Positions 7,869-16,731 of a DNA stretch of 64,000 nt are shown here, in pieces. The DNA lies in contig NC_012029.1 in assembly GCF_000022205.1 (NCBI RefSeq), positions 806,001 through 870,000 on the forward strand, read 5' to 3'. The DNA is from Halorubrum lacusprofundi ATCC 49239. Lineage in GTDB: Archaea > Halobacteriota > Halobacteria > Halobacteriales > Haloferacaceae. The translations under genes were made by a program, and so were the position numbers. The notes beneath the pieces were generated by a model. It worked only from the letters and a program-made list of their open reading frames with translations. It was not told where the DNA came from and did no database searches. Numbering within the stretch: position 1 is the stretch's first letter; each line of letters opens with the position of its first letter.

Positions 7869-10232
7869 GTGACAGACGCCCCCCCGTGGACCGACCTCTT
7901 CGGCCACGCAGAGCCGTACCCCGAGCAGGCTGACGGGATCGACGCCGCGATCGACGCCGCCGAGGACGGCGGCTTCCTCGCGCTGGAGGGCGCGTGCGGG
8001 ACGGGCAAGACGATGCTCGCGCTCACCGCCGGACTCGACCGCGTTCGCGACCCCGACTCCGACTTCGAGCGTGTGTTCGTCCTCACGAGCGTCAAACAGC
8101 AGCTCCGCCAGTTCGAGACAGACCTGGAAACGATCAACGGGGACCTCCCAGATGGGTACGACCCGGTCTCTGGGCTCACGCTCGTCGGGAAGGCGGACGT
8201 GTGCCCGTACGCTCGCGAGAACCGCGGCGGGATCGACCGCGAGAACGTGTACGAGCGCTGTGAAGGGCTCCGCGAGCGCACCCGAAACCTCGTCGGCGAC
8301 GGTGGCGCGACCACGACATCGAACCTCGTGAGCGAGGCACAGAGCCAACAGGTCGGCCTGTTGGACTCGGGGAACAGGGGCGGCTCGGCCACCGGTGATT
8401 CGAGCGCCGCCGACTACCTCAGCGTTGACGGCGATCCTACCCCGTACCGACCGGACACAGAGGAGTTCGAGGGCACCGAGTTCTGCCCGTTCTACGCCGG
8501 CTTCCTCGACGACCTTCCGGAGGACGGCGATCCCGCGGAGGCGGTCCCGTTCGACGTAACGGAACTCGGCCACGTCGGACCGACAGAGCTGGTCCGGCTC
8601 GCCGCCGGCCACGGCACCTGTCCGCACTCGATCATGGGTGCGCTCGTCCCCGAGGTCGAGGTCGTGATCGGCAACTACTACCACGCATTCGACCCCGTCA
8701 CGACCGGGACGTTCACGGGCGCGCTGCTGGACAACTCGACGTTCGTCGTCTGCGACGAGGCCCACATGCTCGAACCCCGCGTGCGCGACCTCGTGAGCGA
8801 CGCTGTCGCCGACGCCAGCCTCCGTGACGCGGAGAACGAACTCACGCGCGTCGTCCAGCCGCTCTCGTTCGAGACGGCCGGCGCAGAGTCGGACGACGCC
8901 GAACTCGTCCGTGGCGAGCTGGAGGACGCCGACGTGAGCGTCGACGAGATCGAGTCCGTCCGAGAATTTTACGCGGATCTCCGCGGAGAGCTCGACCGCC
9001 GCGTGACCGAGCGGCTGGACCGAGAGCGCCCAGACTGGCGGGCATCGATGCGCGAACTCGATGACGACGAGGTCCCCCTCCGTGACCCGGAAGAGCCGGG
9101 TGAAGACGAGATCACGGCGTGGGCGAAACGGGAGGGGTACGGTGACCGCGTCTGGGCCCGCGCGGAGCAGGTCGGCGCGGTCGTCAAACGCGTGCTCGAT
9201 TCGCTGGAGGAGGAGGACAAACAGCGCGCTGCGCCGGGCGTCGGCCGCACCCTCAACGCGTGGTACCGCGAGGGCCACGATGACTTCTTCCGGGCGATCG
9301 ATCTGGAGCGGACGTGGGACGAGACGGCGCCGCCCGACTCGTGGCGGCGCGCGTACAACGCGAGCCTCGCGCTGTACAACTGCCTGCCGAGCGAACCGAT
9401 CGGCGACCGGCTCGCGGAGTTCGGCGGCGGCGTGCTAATGAGCGCGACACTGGAGCCGATGGACGTGTTCCGCGAGGTGACTGGGCTCGATCACCTCGAA
9501 CAGCGCGGACGGCCAGTCGTCGAGCGGACATACGGCCTGTCGTTCCCGCCCGAAAACCGTGCGAGTTTCGCTGTCGACGCGCCGAAGTTCACTCACCAGA
9601 ACCGCGGGGCACCCGGCGAGGAGAACGACACGCGACTCGCGCACCTCGACGCGACCGTGGCGGTAGCGAGCCGTGAGGGGAACGTGCTCGTCGGAACGCC
9701 GAGCTACGCGGAGGCGACGTGGATGGCCGAGTCGCTCTCGAAACGACTGGACAAGCCCGTGCTGCTCGACGAGTCGTCGGGCGACCGCGCCACGGAGTCG
9801 CTGAAAGACGACTTCTTCGCGGGCGACGGGAAGGTCCTCGTGACGAGCCTCCGCGGCACGCTCACGGAAGGCGTCGACTACCGCGGCGACCGTCTGTCGG
9901 CCGCCGTGGTCTGTGGCGTCCCGATCATCAACACGGCGCGGCCGCGGACGCGGGCGGTGATCACCGCTTACGACAGGCGGTTCGAGTCGGGATTCGAAAC
10001 CGCCCTCACTGTTCCGGCGGTCCGGAAGGCCCGGCAGGCCGTCGGCCGGGTCATTCGTGGGACGGACGAACACGGAGTTCGCGTCCTGCTCGACGCCCGG
10101 TACGCGCGTGAGTCGTGGAACAGCGTCCGGGAGTACCTCCCGGACCACGAGCGCGAGGAGTACCAGCCGGTAAGCCCGGACATGCTCGGACTCGCGCTTG
10201 ACCGGTTTGAGCGGCAGGTCGGCAACGAGTGA
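7869..10232 (+). CDS. XPD/Rad3-like superfamily 2 DNA helicase (DEAD_2)
   Basis: The 787-residue protein starts with GTG. Walker A is LEGACGTGKTMLAL, the DEAH box is VVCDEAHML, motif V/VI regions are VLVTSLRGTLTEGVDYRG and QAVGRVIRGTDEHGVRVLLD. Cysteines at DVCPYARE, VYERCEGL, EFCPFY and GTCPHS sit between Walker A and the DEAH box, where XPD-family enzymes hold their [4Fe-4S] cluster. The family unwinds DNA 5' to 3' in nucleotide excision repair and related processes. Compared with typical XPD it carries acidic insertions around residues 130-200 and 330-400. The start is a GTG with no competing ATG nearby. Confidence 0.9.
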   Translation: MTDAPPWTDLFGHAEPYPEQADGIDAAIDAAEDGGFLALEGACGTGKTMLALTAGLDRVRDPDSDFERVFVLTSVKQQLRQFETDLETINGDLPDGYDPVSGLTLVGKADVCPYARENRGGIDRENVYERCEGLRERTRNLVGDGGATTTSNLVSEAQSQQVGLLDSGNRGGSATGDSSAADYLSVDGDPTPYRPDTEEFEGTEFCPFYAGFLDDLPEDGDPAEAVPFDVTELGHVGPTELVRLAAGHGTCPHSIMGALVPEVEVVIGNYYHAFDPVTTGTFTGALLDNSTFVVCDEAHMLEPRVRDLVSDAVADASLRDAENELTRVVQPLSFETAGAESDDAELVRGELEDADVSVDEIESVREFYADLRGELDRRVTERLDRERPDWRASMRELDDDEVPLRDPEEPGEDEITAWAKREGYGDRVWARAEQVGAVVKRVLDSLEEEDKQRAAPGVGRTLNAWYREGHDDFFRAIDLERTWDETAPPDSWRRAYNASLALYNCLPSEPIGDRLAEFGGGVLMSATLEPMDVFREVTGLDHLEQRGRPVVERTYGLSFPPENRASFAVDAPKFTHQNRGAPGEENDTRLAHLDATVAVASREGNVLVGTPSYAEATWMAESLSKRLDKPVLLDESSGDRATESLKDDFFAGDGKVLVTSLRGTLTEGVDYRGDRLSAAVVCGVPIINTARPRTRAVITAYDRRFESGFETALTVPAVRKARQAVGRVIRGTDEHGVRVLLDARYARESWNSVREYLPDHEREEYQPVSPDMLGLALDRFERQVGNE

Positions 10233-10377
10233 AGCGGCAGCCGATGAGGCGACTGAGGAGAGGACCGGAGCGACGAGAGCGCCGGAGGCGGTCCGTCGCG
10301 ATTACCACTCGCCTACTGATCGGTTCGACGCAGGTATGGGACGCGTAACTAACGGTCCGTAGCGCCCGTACGTCCTC

Positions 10378-10530
10378 ATGGAGCAACCGACACCGAAAGA
10401 GCGGTACCACGTCGTCTGCAGGGAGTGTCAGCTCGAACGGCTGTTTGATGTCGGCGACGACGCGAATCGCCTCGAACGCGAACACGCGTCGGAGACTGGT
10501 CATCGGATCGCAGTCGGGCGGGTCCGCTAG
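10378..10530 (+). CDS. Small CxxC protein, 50 residues
   Basis: A 50-codon ORF starts MEQPTPKERYHVVCRECQLE and ends in a basic GRVR. It has one CREC knuckle followed by a His (REHASETGHR), so a single zinc-binding site CxxC...HxxxxxxH is possible. Composition is acidic to neutral, and wobble positions are G/C-biased, as in neighbouring genes. Short one-knuckle proteins of this type are common in haloarchaeal genomes. Their function is mostly unknown. It lies alone between the helicase gene and the convergent aIF2-beta gene. Confidence 0.65.
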   Translation: MEQPTPKERYHVVCRECQLERLFDVGDDANRLEREHASETGHRIAVGRVR

Positions 10531-10658
10531 CTCATAGCCGGTCCGAACGAACGTTGCGTCGCTGTAGCTTGTGATCTGAAAATGGACGGAGAACCGTCGG
10601 GTGGCGGAGTAGAACGGTGCGACGACTGAGAAACGCGTCTGTTTTCGGTCCCAGCGGT

Positions 10659-11270
10659 CTAGTTCTCGCGACGGGCGAACGCGAGGTTACCGGAGACATT
10701 CTTGATGTAGGCCGTGACCGTCTCGCCTTCCTGTGCACCGGGGACGAACACCGTGTACTCGCCGCGTTCGGCGACACCGTCGCCCTTGCGGCCGGTGCCG
10801 ACGATCTCGAGTTCGTACGTCTTGCCCGACTCGATCGCCTCCTCCTGCCGTTGGGTGTTCGAGGTGTTTTGCTTGGCGACGGGCCGGAACGCACCACAGG
10901 CCTCACAGCGAAGCATGGGCGTGCGGTTCTCGGTCTCAAGCCGGGTGTCCGGCAGGCCGCACTCAGAACAGGTGACGAACGACTCGATGTACGAGTCGAT
11001 CGCAGTCTGGAAGTCGCGCTCGCGGAAGTTCCCGTTGTAGCGGGCTCGCCCGTCCTCGTACTGGCCAGCGGTACCGAGCTCCTGCTGGATCTTCGAGTGA
11101 ACGTGTTCGGGGTCGCGGCTCAACGCGTCGGCGATCGCGGAGAGGTTCGTCAGCCGGGTGAACGCACCGTCCTTCTGTGTCTCCGGGTCCGGAACTGACA
11201 GCCGTTCGTCGGAGCCGCCGAGGTCCGGAACGTCCTCCATCGCGCGGTCGAGGCTCGATTCGTAATCCAT
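10659..11270 (-). CDS. Translation initiation factor aIF2 subunit beta with C-terminal TRAM domain
   Basis: The 203-residue protein combines the aIF2-beta core and a TRAM domain. Residues 1-135 include GNFRERDFQTAIDSYIESFV and a zinc ribbon built from CSECGLPDT and LRCEACGA. Residues about 145-203 form a TRAM RNA-binding domain (SGKTYELEIVGTGRKGDGVA ... VFVPGAQEGETVTAYIKNV). Canonical aIF2-beta has an N-terminal helix and ends after the zinc ribbon, so the TRAM extension marks the haloarchaeal form. With aIF2-alpha and gamma it would help bring Met-tRNAi to the small subunit. Strikingly, the initiator tRNA gene lies just upstream, on the same strand. The ATG at 11270 precedes the conserved domain; upstream in-frame sequence is basic. 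Confidence 0.9.
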   Translation of the reverse strand: MDYESSLDRAMEDVPDLGGSDERLSVPDPETQKDGAFTRLTNLSAIADALSRDPEHVHSKIQQELGTAGQYEDGRARYNGNFRERDFQTAIDSYIESFVTCSECGLPDTRLETENRTPMLRCEACGAFRPVAKQNTSNTQRQEEAIESGKTYELEIVGTGRKGDGVAERGEYTVFVPGAQEGETVTAYIKNVSGNLAFARREN

Positions 11271-11400
11271 GTCAAACCGGACGGTGGCGCGACGGAAATC
11301 GCTTCCGGGTTTGGGATCGAACGACGGCAATACGACTACGGGTCGAGAAACGAGGGTGAGAAATGAACCCACGACTTGGCGCGTGGCGTTCGTCCAGAAG

Positions 11401-11475
11401 TAGCGGGAGGTAGATTTGAACTACCGATCTCCGGGTTATGAGCCCGGCGGAATCTCCTGGCTATCCCATCCCGCT
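11401..11475 (-). tRNA. Initiator tRNA-Met (CAU)
   Basis: On the minus strand the sequence folds as a 75-nt cloverleaf. The acceptor stem AGCGGGA pairs with TCCCGCT, followed by discriminator A. The anticodon stem-loop GCCGGGCTCATAACCCGG has anticodon CAT between three G:C pairs, the mark of initiator tRNA. The T arm is GGTAGTTCAAATCTACC. The 5'-AGCGGGA start and the GGG/CCC anticodon stem agree with haloarchaeal initiator rather than elongator tRNA-Met. CCA is not encoded. No intron is apparent. Confidence 0.95.
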
Positions 11476-11580
11476 ATCATATCAAAACCGCGTGCGACTG
11501 TTAAGGGTTCTGATCCCGTCGCCGTGTGCGATTCGTCCACGAAGTGTTTAAATATCGATCCGGACGGCCGCCGTCGGACA

Positions 11581-11817
11581 TTAGGAGGTTTCGTCGGTGG
11601 TCGGATCGGCGCTTGCCGCCGCGTATCGCTGGCGCAACCGGAGTGCGGCGATCGCACCGACCGCGAACCCGACCGGTAACACGGCGTCTGCGGGGTCACC
11701 CGAGAGCGCGCGCGGGACGGTCAGCCCCGCCATTAGGGCGAACATTAGTGCCATTAGCCCGGCTATCGGGACCACGTAGCCGTCGGTGATCGATGTCTGG
11801 TCGGACTCATCGCTCAT
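11581..11817 (-). CDS. Small membrane protein, two predicted TM segments
   Basis: The 78-residue protein starts MSDESDQTSITDGYVVPIAG. One hydrophobic segment runs through PIAGLMALMFALMAGL and a second through DAVLPVGFAVGAIAALRL, with a short basic/acidic tail (RQRYAAASADPTTDETS). The ATG at 11817 is preferred over an upstream in-frame ATG because the upstream codons are basic and unlike haloarchaeal protein. TTTTTAATC on the minus strand lies about 27 nt upstream as a possible TATA box. Family and function are not recognised. Confidence 0.65.
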   Translation of the reverse strand: MSDESDQTSITDGYVVPIAGLMALMFALMAGLTVPRALSGDPADAVLPVGFAVGAIAALRLRQRYAAASADPTTDETS

Positions 11818-11934
11818 GGGGGCACTCTCGGGCGGACAGATTAAAAACCCGGGGCGGTCGCGCCCGGAGCGGTCACGACGCTCACCTTGCGTCGGTCGCA
11901 AACGCTTTTATCCATCATAGATAGTGATAAACTG

Positions 11935-13551
11935 ATGCGAAAACCGCTACTAACGACGGACTTCTTGGACCGAGCACGGCGCCACTACGCCGACGAGGAG
12001 GCCGTCCTCGCCACTGACGGGACGCGGTACACCTACGCCGAGCTGGGCGAGCGCGCGGACCGCTTCTCCGCCGTGCTTCAAGAGTGCGGGATCGAGAAGG
12101 GCGACCGGGTTGCGGTGTTGGACCCGAACACTCACTACCACCTAGAAGCCGCCTACGGCGCCATGCAGATCGGCGCAGTTCACACTCCACTAAACTACCG
12201 GCTCACGCCCGACGACTTCTCGTACATGCTCTCCGACGCTGGCGTCGACGCTATCTACGCCGACGCCGAATACGCCGCGAACGTCGAGGCGATTCGCGAG
12301 GAGGTGCCAACCGAGACGTTCCTCACGAACGACGCCGACGCGATCGAGGGTGATTGGGAGTCGTTCGACGAGGCGCTCGCCGACGCGAATCCCGACGCCT
12401 ACGAGCGCCCGGAGATGGATGAAGACGACGTGATCACCATCAACTACACCTCCGGGACCACGGGCGATCCGAAAGGGGTCTGTCGCACGCACCGCGCGGA
12501 GACGCTCCACGCCTACCTGATCACCATCCACCAGGAGATCACCGACGACGACGTGTACCTCTGGACGCTGCCGATGTTTCACGTCAACGGCTGGGGACAC
12601 ATCTACGCGATCACGGGGATGGGCGCCCGTCACATCTGTACCCGCGGCGTCGACGTCGAGGCCGTGTTCGACCGGATCCGCGCCGAGGACGTGTCGTACT
12701 TCTGTGCGGCGCCGACCGTGCTCAACATGCTCGGCGACCACTACGCCGACCACGGCGGCGCGACGACCGGCGACAACGACGTGCGGGCAGCCACCGCGGG
12801 CGCGGCGCCGCCGGAGGCAACGATCCGCACCGTTGAGGAAGAGTTCGGCTGGGATCTCAAACACGTGTACGGCGCGACCGAGACGGGGCCGCTCGTGACG
12901 ACATCGGATGCCAAGCGTCACTTTGACGCCGACTCGGACGACCGGTTCGCGGTCAAGAAGACACAGGGGATCGGCTACCTCGGTACCGACGTGCGCGTCG
13001 TCGACGAAAACGGCGAGGACGTGGCTCCCGACGGCGAGACGATCGGCGAAATCGTTGTTCGGGGCAATCAGGTAATGGACCGCTACTGGAACAAGCCCGA
13101 TGCCACCGAAGAGGCGTTCTCAGAGCGGCTGGAGGGATACTACCATATGGGAGATCTGGCCGTCGTCGACGAGGACGGCTTCGTCTCGATCCAAGATCGA
13201 AAAAAGGACATTATCATCTCTGGCGGGGAGAACATCTCCTCGATCGAGTTAGAGGACACCCTCTTCGAGCACGATGTCGTCTCAGACGTGGCCGTTATCC
13301 CCGCTCCCGACGAGCGGTGGGGCGAGACCCCGAAGGCGTTCGTGGTCCCGGAGAGCGGCGACCCGGACGACGCGGGTGCGACACCGGAGGAGCTCAAGGC
13401 GTTCGTTCGAGAGCGCGTCGCTGACTACAAGACTCCGGGCGAGGTGGAGTTCGTCGCTGAACTTCCGACGACGGCAACCGGGAAGATCCAGAAGTACGAG
13501 CTACGCGAGCGCGAGTGGGACGAGGAGGACCGGATGGTCGGGGAAGGGTAG
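11935..13551 (+). CDS. AMP-dependent acyl-CoA synthetase/ligase
   Basis: The 538-residue protein belongs to the ANL superfamily. Motifs include the P-loop INYTSGTTGDPKGV, YGATETGPL (A5), GYYHMGDLAVVDEDG (A7), DRKKDIIISGGENIS (A8 hinge) and TATGKIQKYELRE, where the lysine is catalytic (A10). It activates a carboxylic acid to acyl-AMP and then to the CoA thioester; medium- to long-chain fatty acid is most likely, but the substrate is not decided by sequence. The ATG at 11935 was chosen over an in-frame ATG at 11887 because a TTTTA box (11906-11910) is centred 27 nt upstream. Confidence 0.9.
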   Translation: MRKPLLTTDFLDRARRHYADEEAVLATDGTRYTYAELGERADRFSAVLQECGIEKGDRVAVLDPNTHYHLEAAYGAMQIGAVHTPLNYRLTPDDFSYMLSDAGVDAIYADAEYAANVEAIREEVPTETFLTNDADAIEGDWESFDEALADANPDAYERPEMDEDDVITINYTSGTTGDPKGVCRTHRAETLHAYLITIHQEITDDDVYLWTLPMFHVNGWGHIYAITGMGARHICTRGVDVEAVFDRIRAEDVSYFCAAPTVLNMLGDHYADHGGATTGDNDVRAATAGAAPPEATIRTVEEEFGWDLKHVYGATETGPLVTTSDAKRHFDADSDDRFAVKKTQGIGYLGTDVRVVDENGEDVAPDGETIGEIVVRGNQVMDRYWNKPDATEEAFSERLEGYYHMGDLAVVDEDGFVSIQDRKKDIIISGGENISSIELEDTLFEHDVVSDVAVIPAPDERWGETPKAFVVPESGDPDDAGATPEELKAFVRERVADYKTPGEVEFVAELPTTATGKIQKYELREREWDEEDRMVGEG

Positions 13552-13597
13552 CTGAAACAGCGGAAAAGACCGATCGCCCGACTTGGCCGTTGCCGGT

Positions 13598-14713
13598 TCA
13601 GTTCTCGCTGAGCAGGCTCTCGACGAGTTCCTCGGGGTCGAAGAGAGTGAGGTCGTCGTATCCCTGTCCAGTACCGAGAAACAGGATCGGCTTTCCGGTT
13701 ACATACGCCACGGAGATCGCGGCCCCGCCGGAGGAATCGGCGTCGGCCTTCGTCAGAACCGCGCCGTCGATCTCGGCGGCGTCGTTGAACTCCTTCGCGC
13801 GGTTCACTGCGTCTTGACCCGCAACCGCCTCGTCGACGAACAGTGTCATATCCGGTGCGACAACGCGGTCGATCTTCTCGAGCTGGGCCATCAGGTCGTC
13901 GCTCGTGTGGAGCCGACCCGCGGTGTCGCCGAGGACGACATCGATGTCGTTCGCCTCGGCGTACTCGACGCCGTCGTAGATCACGGCGGCGGGGTCGCCG
14001 CCTTGGTCGTGGGAGATGAGCTCCCGGTCGAGTCGGTCGGCGTGCTCCTGGATCTGTTCGTTCGCACCCGCCCGGTAGGTGTCGCCGTTCGCCATCACTG
14101 ACGAGTAGCCGCGGTCGGCGAGCCACTCCGAGAGCTTCGCGATGCTCGTCGTCTTTCCGACGCCGTTGACGCCGGTGAAGACGATGGTGACGGGTTTGTC
14201 GGCCTCTGCGATCCGCTCTTCGAAGTCGAACTGTCCGACGGCGATCACGTCGAGAAGGGCGTCGTGAAGCGCCGATTCGACGAGTTCGCCGGTCGTCTCG
14301 ACCTGTTTGCGGGACTCACCGAGCATCTTCTCGCGGACGGTATCGAGGATGCGCTCGGCGACGCTCATCTCCACGTCGCTCTCTAAGAGGGCCATCTCCA
14401 GGTCCCACAGCGGCTCCTCTAGGTCTTCCTCCTCGATAATGATGCGCCCGGTCGCGAACGCCTTCGCACGCTGGAAGGTGCTCGGGTCGTTGTCGTCGGC
14501 GTCCGCATCGTCGTCGTCGGCTGCCGAGTCGACTTCAGTCGGCGATTCGGCGGCCGACGCGTCGCTCTCAGCGGCCGGAGCGTCCTCGGAGGACTCGGCG
14601 GCGGGGCTCTCGCCCGTCTCTGCCTCGTCCTGCTCCGCGGGCTCCTCGACTTCGGCGTTCTCCTCGACGTCTTTCCGGAACCCGGAGAGCTTGTCTTTCA
14701 GTCCGTCGAACAC
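13598..14713 (-). CDS. ftsY: Signal recognition particle receptor FtsY
   Basis: The 371-residue protein has an acidic N-terminal A domain (residues 1-80, rich in Glu, Asp, Ala and Ser), then the NG GTPase domain. G1 is TGVNGVGKTTSIAKL, G3 is LGDTAGRLHTSDDLM, G4 is TKADADSSGGA and the closing GTGQGYDDL motif is present. FtsY receives SRP-ribosome complexes at the membrane through its acidic domain and the SRP54 NG partner. The gene follows prefoldin alpha by 9 nt and L18Ae further upstream, forming one minus-strand operon of protein-biogenesis genes. Confidence 0.95.
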   Translation of the reverse strand: MFDGLKDKLSGFRKDVEENAEVEEPAEQDEAETGESPAAESSEDAPAAESDASAAESPTEVDSAADDDDADADDNDPSTFQRAKAFATGRIIIEEEDLEEPLWDLEMALLESDVEMSVAERILDTVREKMLGESRKQVETTGELVESALHDALLDVIAVGQFDFEERIAEADKPVTIVFTGVNGVGKTTSIAKLSEWLADRGYSSVMANGDTYRAGANEQIQEHADRLDRELISHDQGGDPAAVIYDGVEYAEANDIDVVLGDTAGRLHTSDDLMAQLEKIDRVVAPDMTLFVDEAVAGQDAVNRAKEFNDAAEIDGAVLTKADADSSGGAAISVAYVTGKPILFLGTGQGYDDLTLFDPEELVESLLSEN

Positions 14714-14722
14714 GGTCGGTCG

Positions 14723-15181
14723 TTACTCCTCGTCGCCCTGGCTCTGCTGCATCTGCTGCATCTGCTGTTGCTGCATCTGCTGTTGCATCTGCTGGGCCTG
14801 CTGTTCGAGCTCCTGACTCTCGGACTCGAGCTCGTCAACCTCTTCCTGCGTCTCCTCGATGCGGTCGTCGAGCGCGTCGCGCTTGCGACCGAGCACGTCG
14901 ATGGCGTCCTCCTCGCTCTGCTCGGCGGAGTAGTTGCCACCGAGTGAGACGATAATCTCGTCGATATCCTGGACCTCGGCGCGCACGTAGGCGCCGCCGC
15001 CGAGCGGGACCTGCACCGTCGAGCCCGAGTCGAGGGTCTCGATGGCCTCGATCGCGTCGTCGATGTCAGACTGCTCCTCGCGGTGGTCGTCGATCTCGAC
15101 TTCGAGCGCCTCGATCTCCTCGTCGAGCGCCTGCAGCTCTTGGGAGAGCTGCTGGAGCTGCTGTTGCCCACCGCCCATCAT
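14723..15181 (-). CDS. pfdA: Prefoldin alpha subunit (GimC)
   Basis: The 152-residue protein has two long coiled coils around a beta hairpin (STVQVPLGGGAYVRAEV and IIVSLGGNYSAEQSEEDAI), as in archaeal prefoldin alpha. It forms an alpha2-beta4 jellyfish complex that hands unfolded proteins to the thermosome. The C-terminal helix ends in an unusual Gln/Met-only run of about 22 residues (QQAQQMQQQMQQQQMQQMQQ) before SQGDEE, encoded by an imperfect CAG/ATG trinucleotide tract at about 14740-14800. The start overlaps the L18Ae stop by ATGA (15178-15181), showing translational coupling; a second in-frame ATG directly follows. Confidence 0.93.
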   Translation of the reverse strand: MMGGGQQQLQQLSQELQALDEEIEALEVEIDDHREEQSDIDDAIEAIETLDSGSTVQVPLGGGAYVRAEVQDIDEIIVSLGGNYSAEQSEEDAIDVLGRKRDALDDRIEETQEEVDELESESQELEQQAQQMQQQMQQQQMQQMQQSQGDEE

Positions 15182-15354
15182 GCTGCGGACACCTCCTTGA
15201 TCTCGATCTGGGGGCGCTTCCGGTTGTGCTGGCTCCCGACCGTGGTGTAGATACGCTCGCGGGCGAGGTCCTCGTTCTCCGCCTCAACGTCTTTGGTGAA
15301 CGGCTGGAAGCCGTCTCGACTCTGGAACTGTCCAGTCACCGTGTAGGTACTCAT
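15178..15354 (-). CDS. rpl18a: 50S ribosomal protein L18Ae (LX)
   Basis: The 58-residue protein starts MSTYTVTGQFQSRDG and ends IEIKEVSAA. It matches archaeal LX/L18Ae in length and in the pattern GQFQSRDGFQPFTKDV and RERIYTTVGSQHNRKR. It overlaps the prefoldin alpha start by 4 nt. A TATA-like GCTTTTTAGG lies about 39 nt before the ATG, so this is probably the first gene of the L18Ae-pfdA-ftsY operon, with a short 5' UTR. In many archaea this gene directly follows tif6; here the two are separated by about 700 bp that contain a dead ABC transporter locus. Confidence 0.93.
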   Translation of the reverse strand: MSTYTVTGQFQSRDGFQPFTKDVEAENEDLARERIYTTVGSQHNRKRPQIEIKEVSAA

Positions 15355-15507
15355 GTTCTCCGATCCGGCAGGGAGAGGGAAGTATCTTCCTAAAAAGCGG
15401 GACGCGACCGATCAGGCTAAAGGGCGACGGAACGCCACAGGCGACCGAATTTCCGGTCGAAATCCGTCGCGACTAGGCACCGGAATCCGTCACCACCGAA
15501 CACACAG

Positions 15508-15961
15508 TCAGCTGGCGAGGTCGACCCGCCGGAACCGGAAGGCCGCGAGGAGTACGAGCGCAAGCGTCGCCGTGAACAGGACGGCTGCACCGGCGGTGTC
15601 GTACTCGGCGTTCACGAGCAGTGCGGAGGGGTCGTAGTGAGCGGTCGGGCTGATCGACCCCACCCGAGCGTACTCGCTGCTGGCCGCGAGCGAATCAAAC
15701 ATGAACAGCGCGAACAAGCCGCCGAGCGCGACCCGTTGGGCGACGCCCGCCCGTGAGATGAGCGTCGTGACCGATCAGGGTGGCCCCGCCGCTCGTCGGC
15801 GACAGGAACCCGAGGAGGGTGCGGATCGCGATCGTCTTTCCGGCGCCGTTCGGCCCGAAGAAGCCGAACACCTCGCCATCCTCGACGGCAAACGACACGT
15901 CTTCGATCCCGCGAACGTCGCCGTAGTACTTCGTCAGGGACCGACATTCGATGGCGGGCAT
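15508..15961 (-). pseudogene. Deleted ABC exporter locus: ATPase N-terminus joined to permease C-terminus
   Basis: From the ATG at 15961 the sequence encodes MPAIECRSLTKYYGDVRGIE and Walker A FFGPNGAGKT of an ABC-2 type ATPase, continuing to about LSPTSGGATLIG. Near 15765 the homology stops before the Q-loop, signature and Walker B. From there a different frame encodes a hydrophobic permease tail (ALGGLFALFMFDSLAASS, then AVLFTATLALVLLAAFRFRR), ending at 15508. So one internal deletion removed most of the ATPase and the start of the permease gene. The ATPase frame ends at 15695. No functional transporter can result. The remnant sits between the aIF6 and L18Ae genes. Confidence 0.8.
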
Positions 15962-16064
15962 ACTGCCCGCAACTCGGCATTGAGGCTTAAAAAATGGGCA
16001 GAATCGCCGGACTGAGCGCGATTCGCCGGGGTGCGGAGGTGTTTCGACCGGATGCGCTTCGGCC

Positions 16065-16730
16065 TCAGTCGATGAAGCCGAGCGTCTCCTCGATCCGACC
16101 CAGTTCGGGACCGGTGGTGTCCTCGCCGACGACGTATCCTTCGTCGGTGGCGATAAGCCCGGAGCCGATGAGCGGCGCGCCGTAGTTGATCGTCCCGAGA
16201 TCGGCGCGCACGTCGAGCGCCTCCTCGACCGCTTGGAGCTCCGATTCGGTCGATTTGGGGTGACAGAGCACGCCCGTGTTGTTGGCGACCGCAGCGGTGC
16301 CGACCGTCCGCACGTCGCCGAGATCGCCACGGACCACGGGGACGCCGAGGGTCTCTCTGATCGTCACGATCGACTCGCGCGGGAGGTCCGGGTGGACGTA
16401 CGCACCGTAGTCGTTCGCGAGGACGACGTTCCCGGCCGCGTTGATCTCGCCGGGAAGCTCGCCCACCTCGCAGTCAGCGGCCTCGGCGATCCGCGACTGC
16501 TCTCGCTCGGTGGCCCGCGCGGAGACGAGAACTCCGTTCTCGTTGCCCGTCGCGAGGGATCCGACGGTGTTGGCGCCGCCAACGGTCGTGAGGAGGGGCT
16601 CCGCGCCCAGTTCCTCGCCGAGTGCGTCGGCGAGCTCCTCGTCGACGTCCGGCCGAACCAACAGGAGGTCGTCGATCGCGCGGGCGAACACGCCCACGTA
16701 CGACGAGCCGGTGAAGGTCGCCCGTAACAC
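16065..16730 (-). CDS. tif6: Translation initiation factor aIF6
   Basis: The 221-residue protein fits aIF6 (usually about 220), a five-bladed pentein-fold protein that binds the 50S subunit and blocks joining with 30S until maturation is complete. Repeats visible are [50 protein letters not shown]-like [14 protein letters not shown] and [22 protein letters not shown]. The start is GTG at 16730, one nucleotide after the L31e stop, so translation is coupled. Order L39e-L31e-aIF6 is a well-known archaeal cluster. Confidence 0.95.
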   Translation of the reverse strand: MLRATFTGSSYVGVFARAIDDLLLVRPDVDEELADALGEELGAEPLLTTVGGANTVGSLATGNENGVLVSARATEREQSRIAEAADCEVGELPGEINAAGNVVLANDYGAYVHPDLPRESIVTIRETLGVPVVRGDLGDVRTVGTAAVANNTGVLCHPKSTESELQAVEEALDVRADLGTINYGAPLIGSGLIATDEGYVVGEDTTGPELGRIEETLGFID

Positions 16731-16731
16731 G

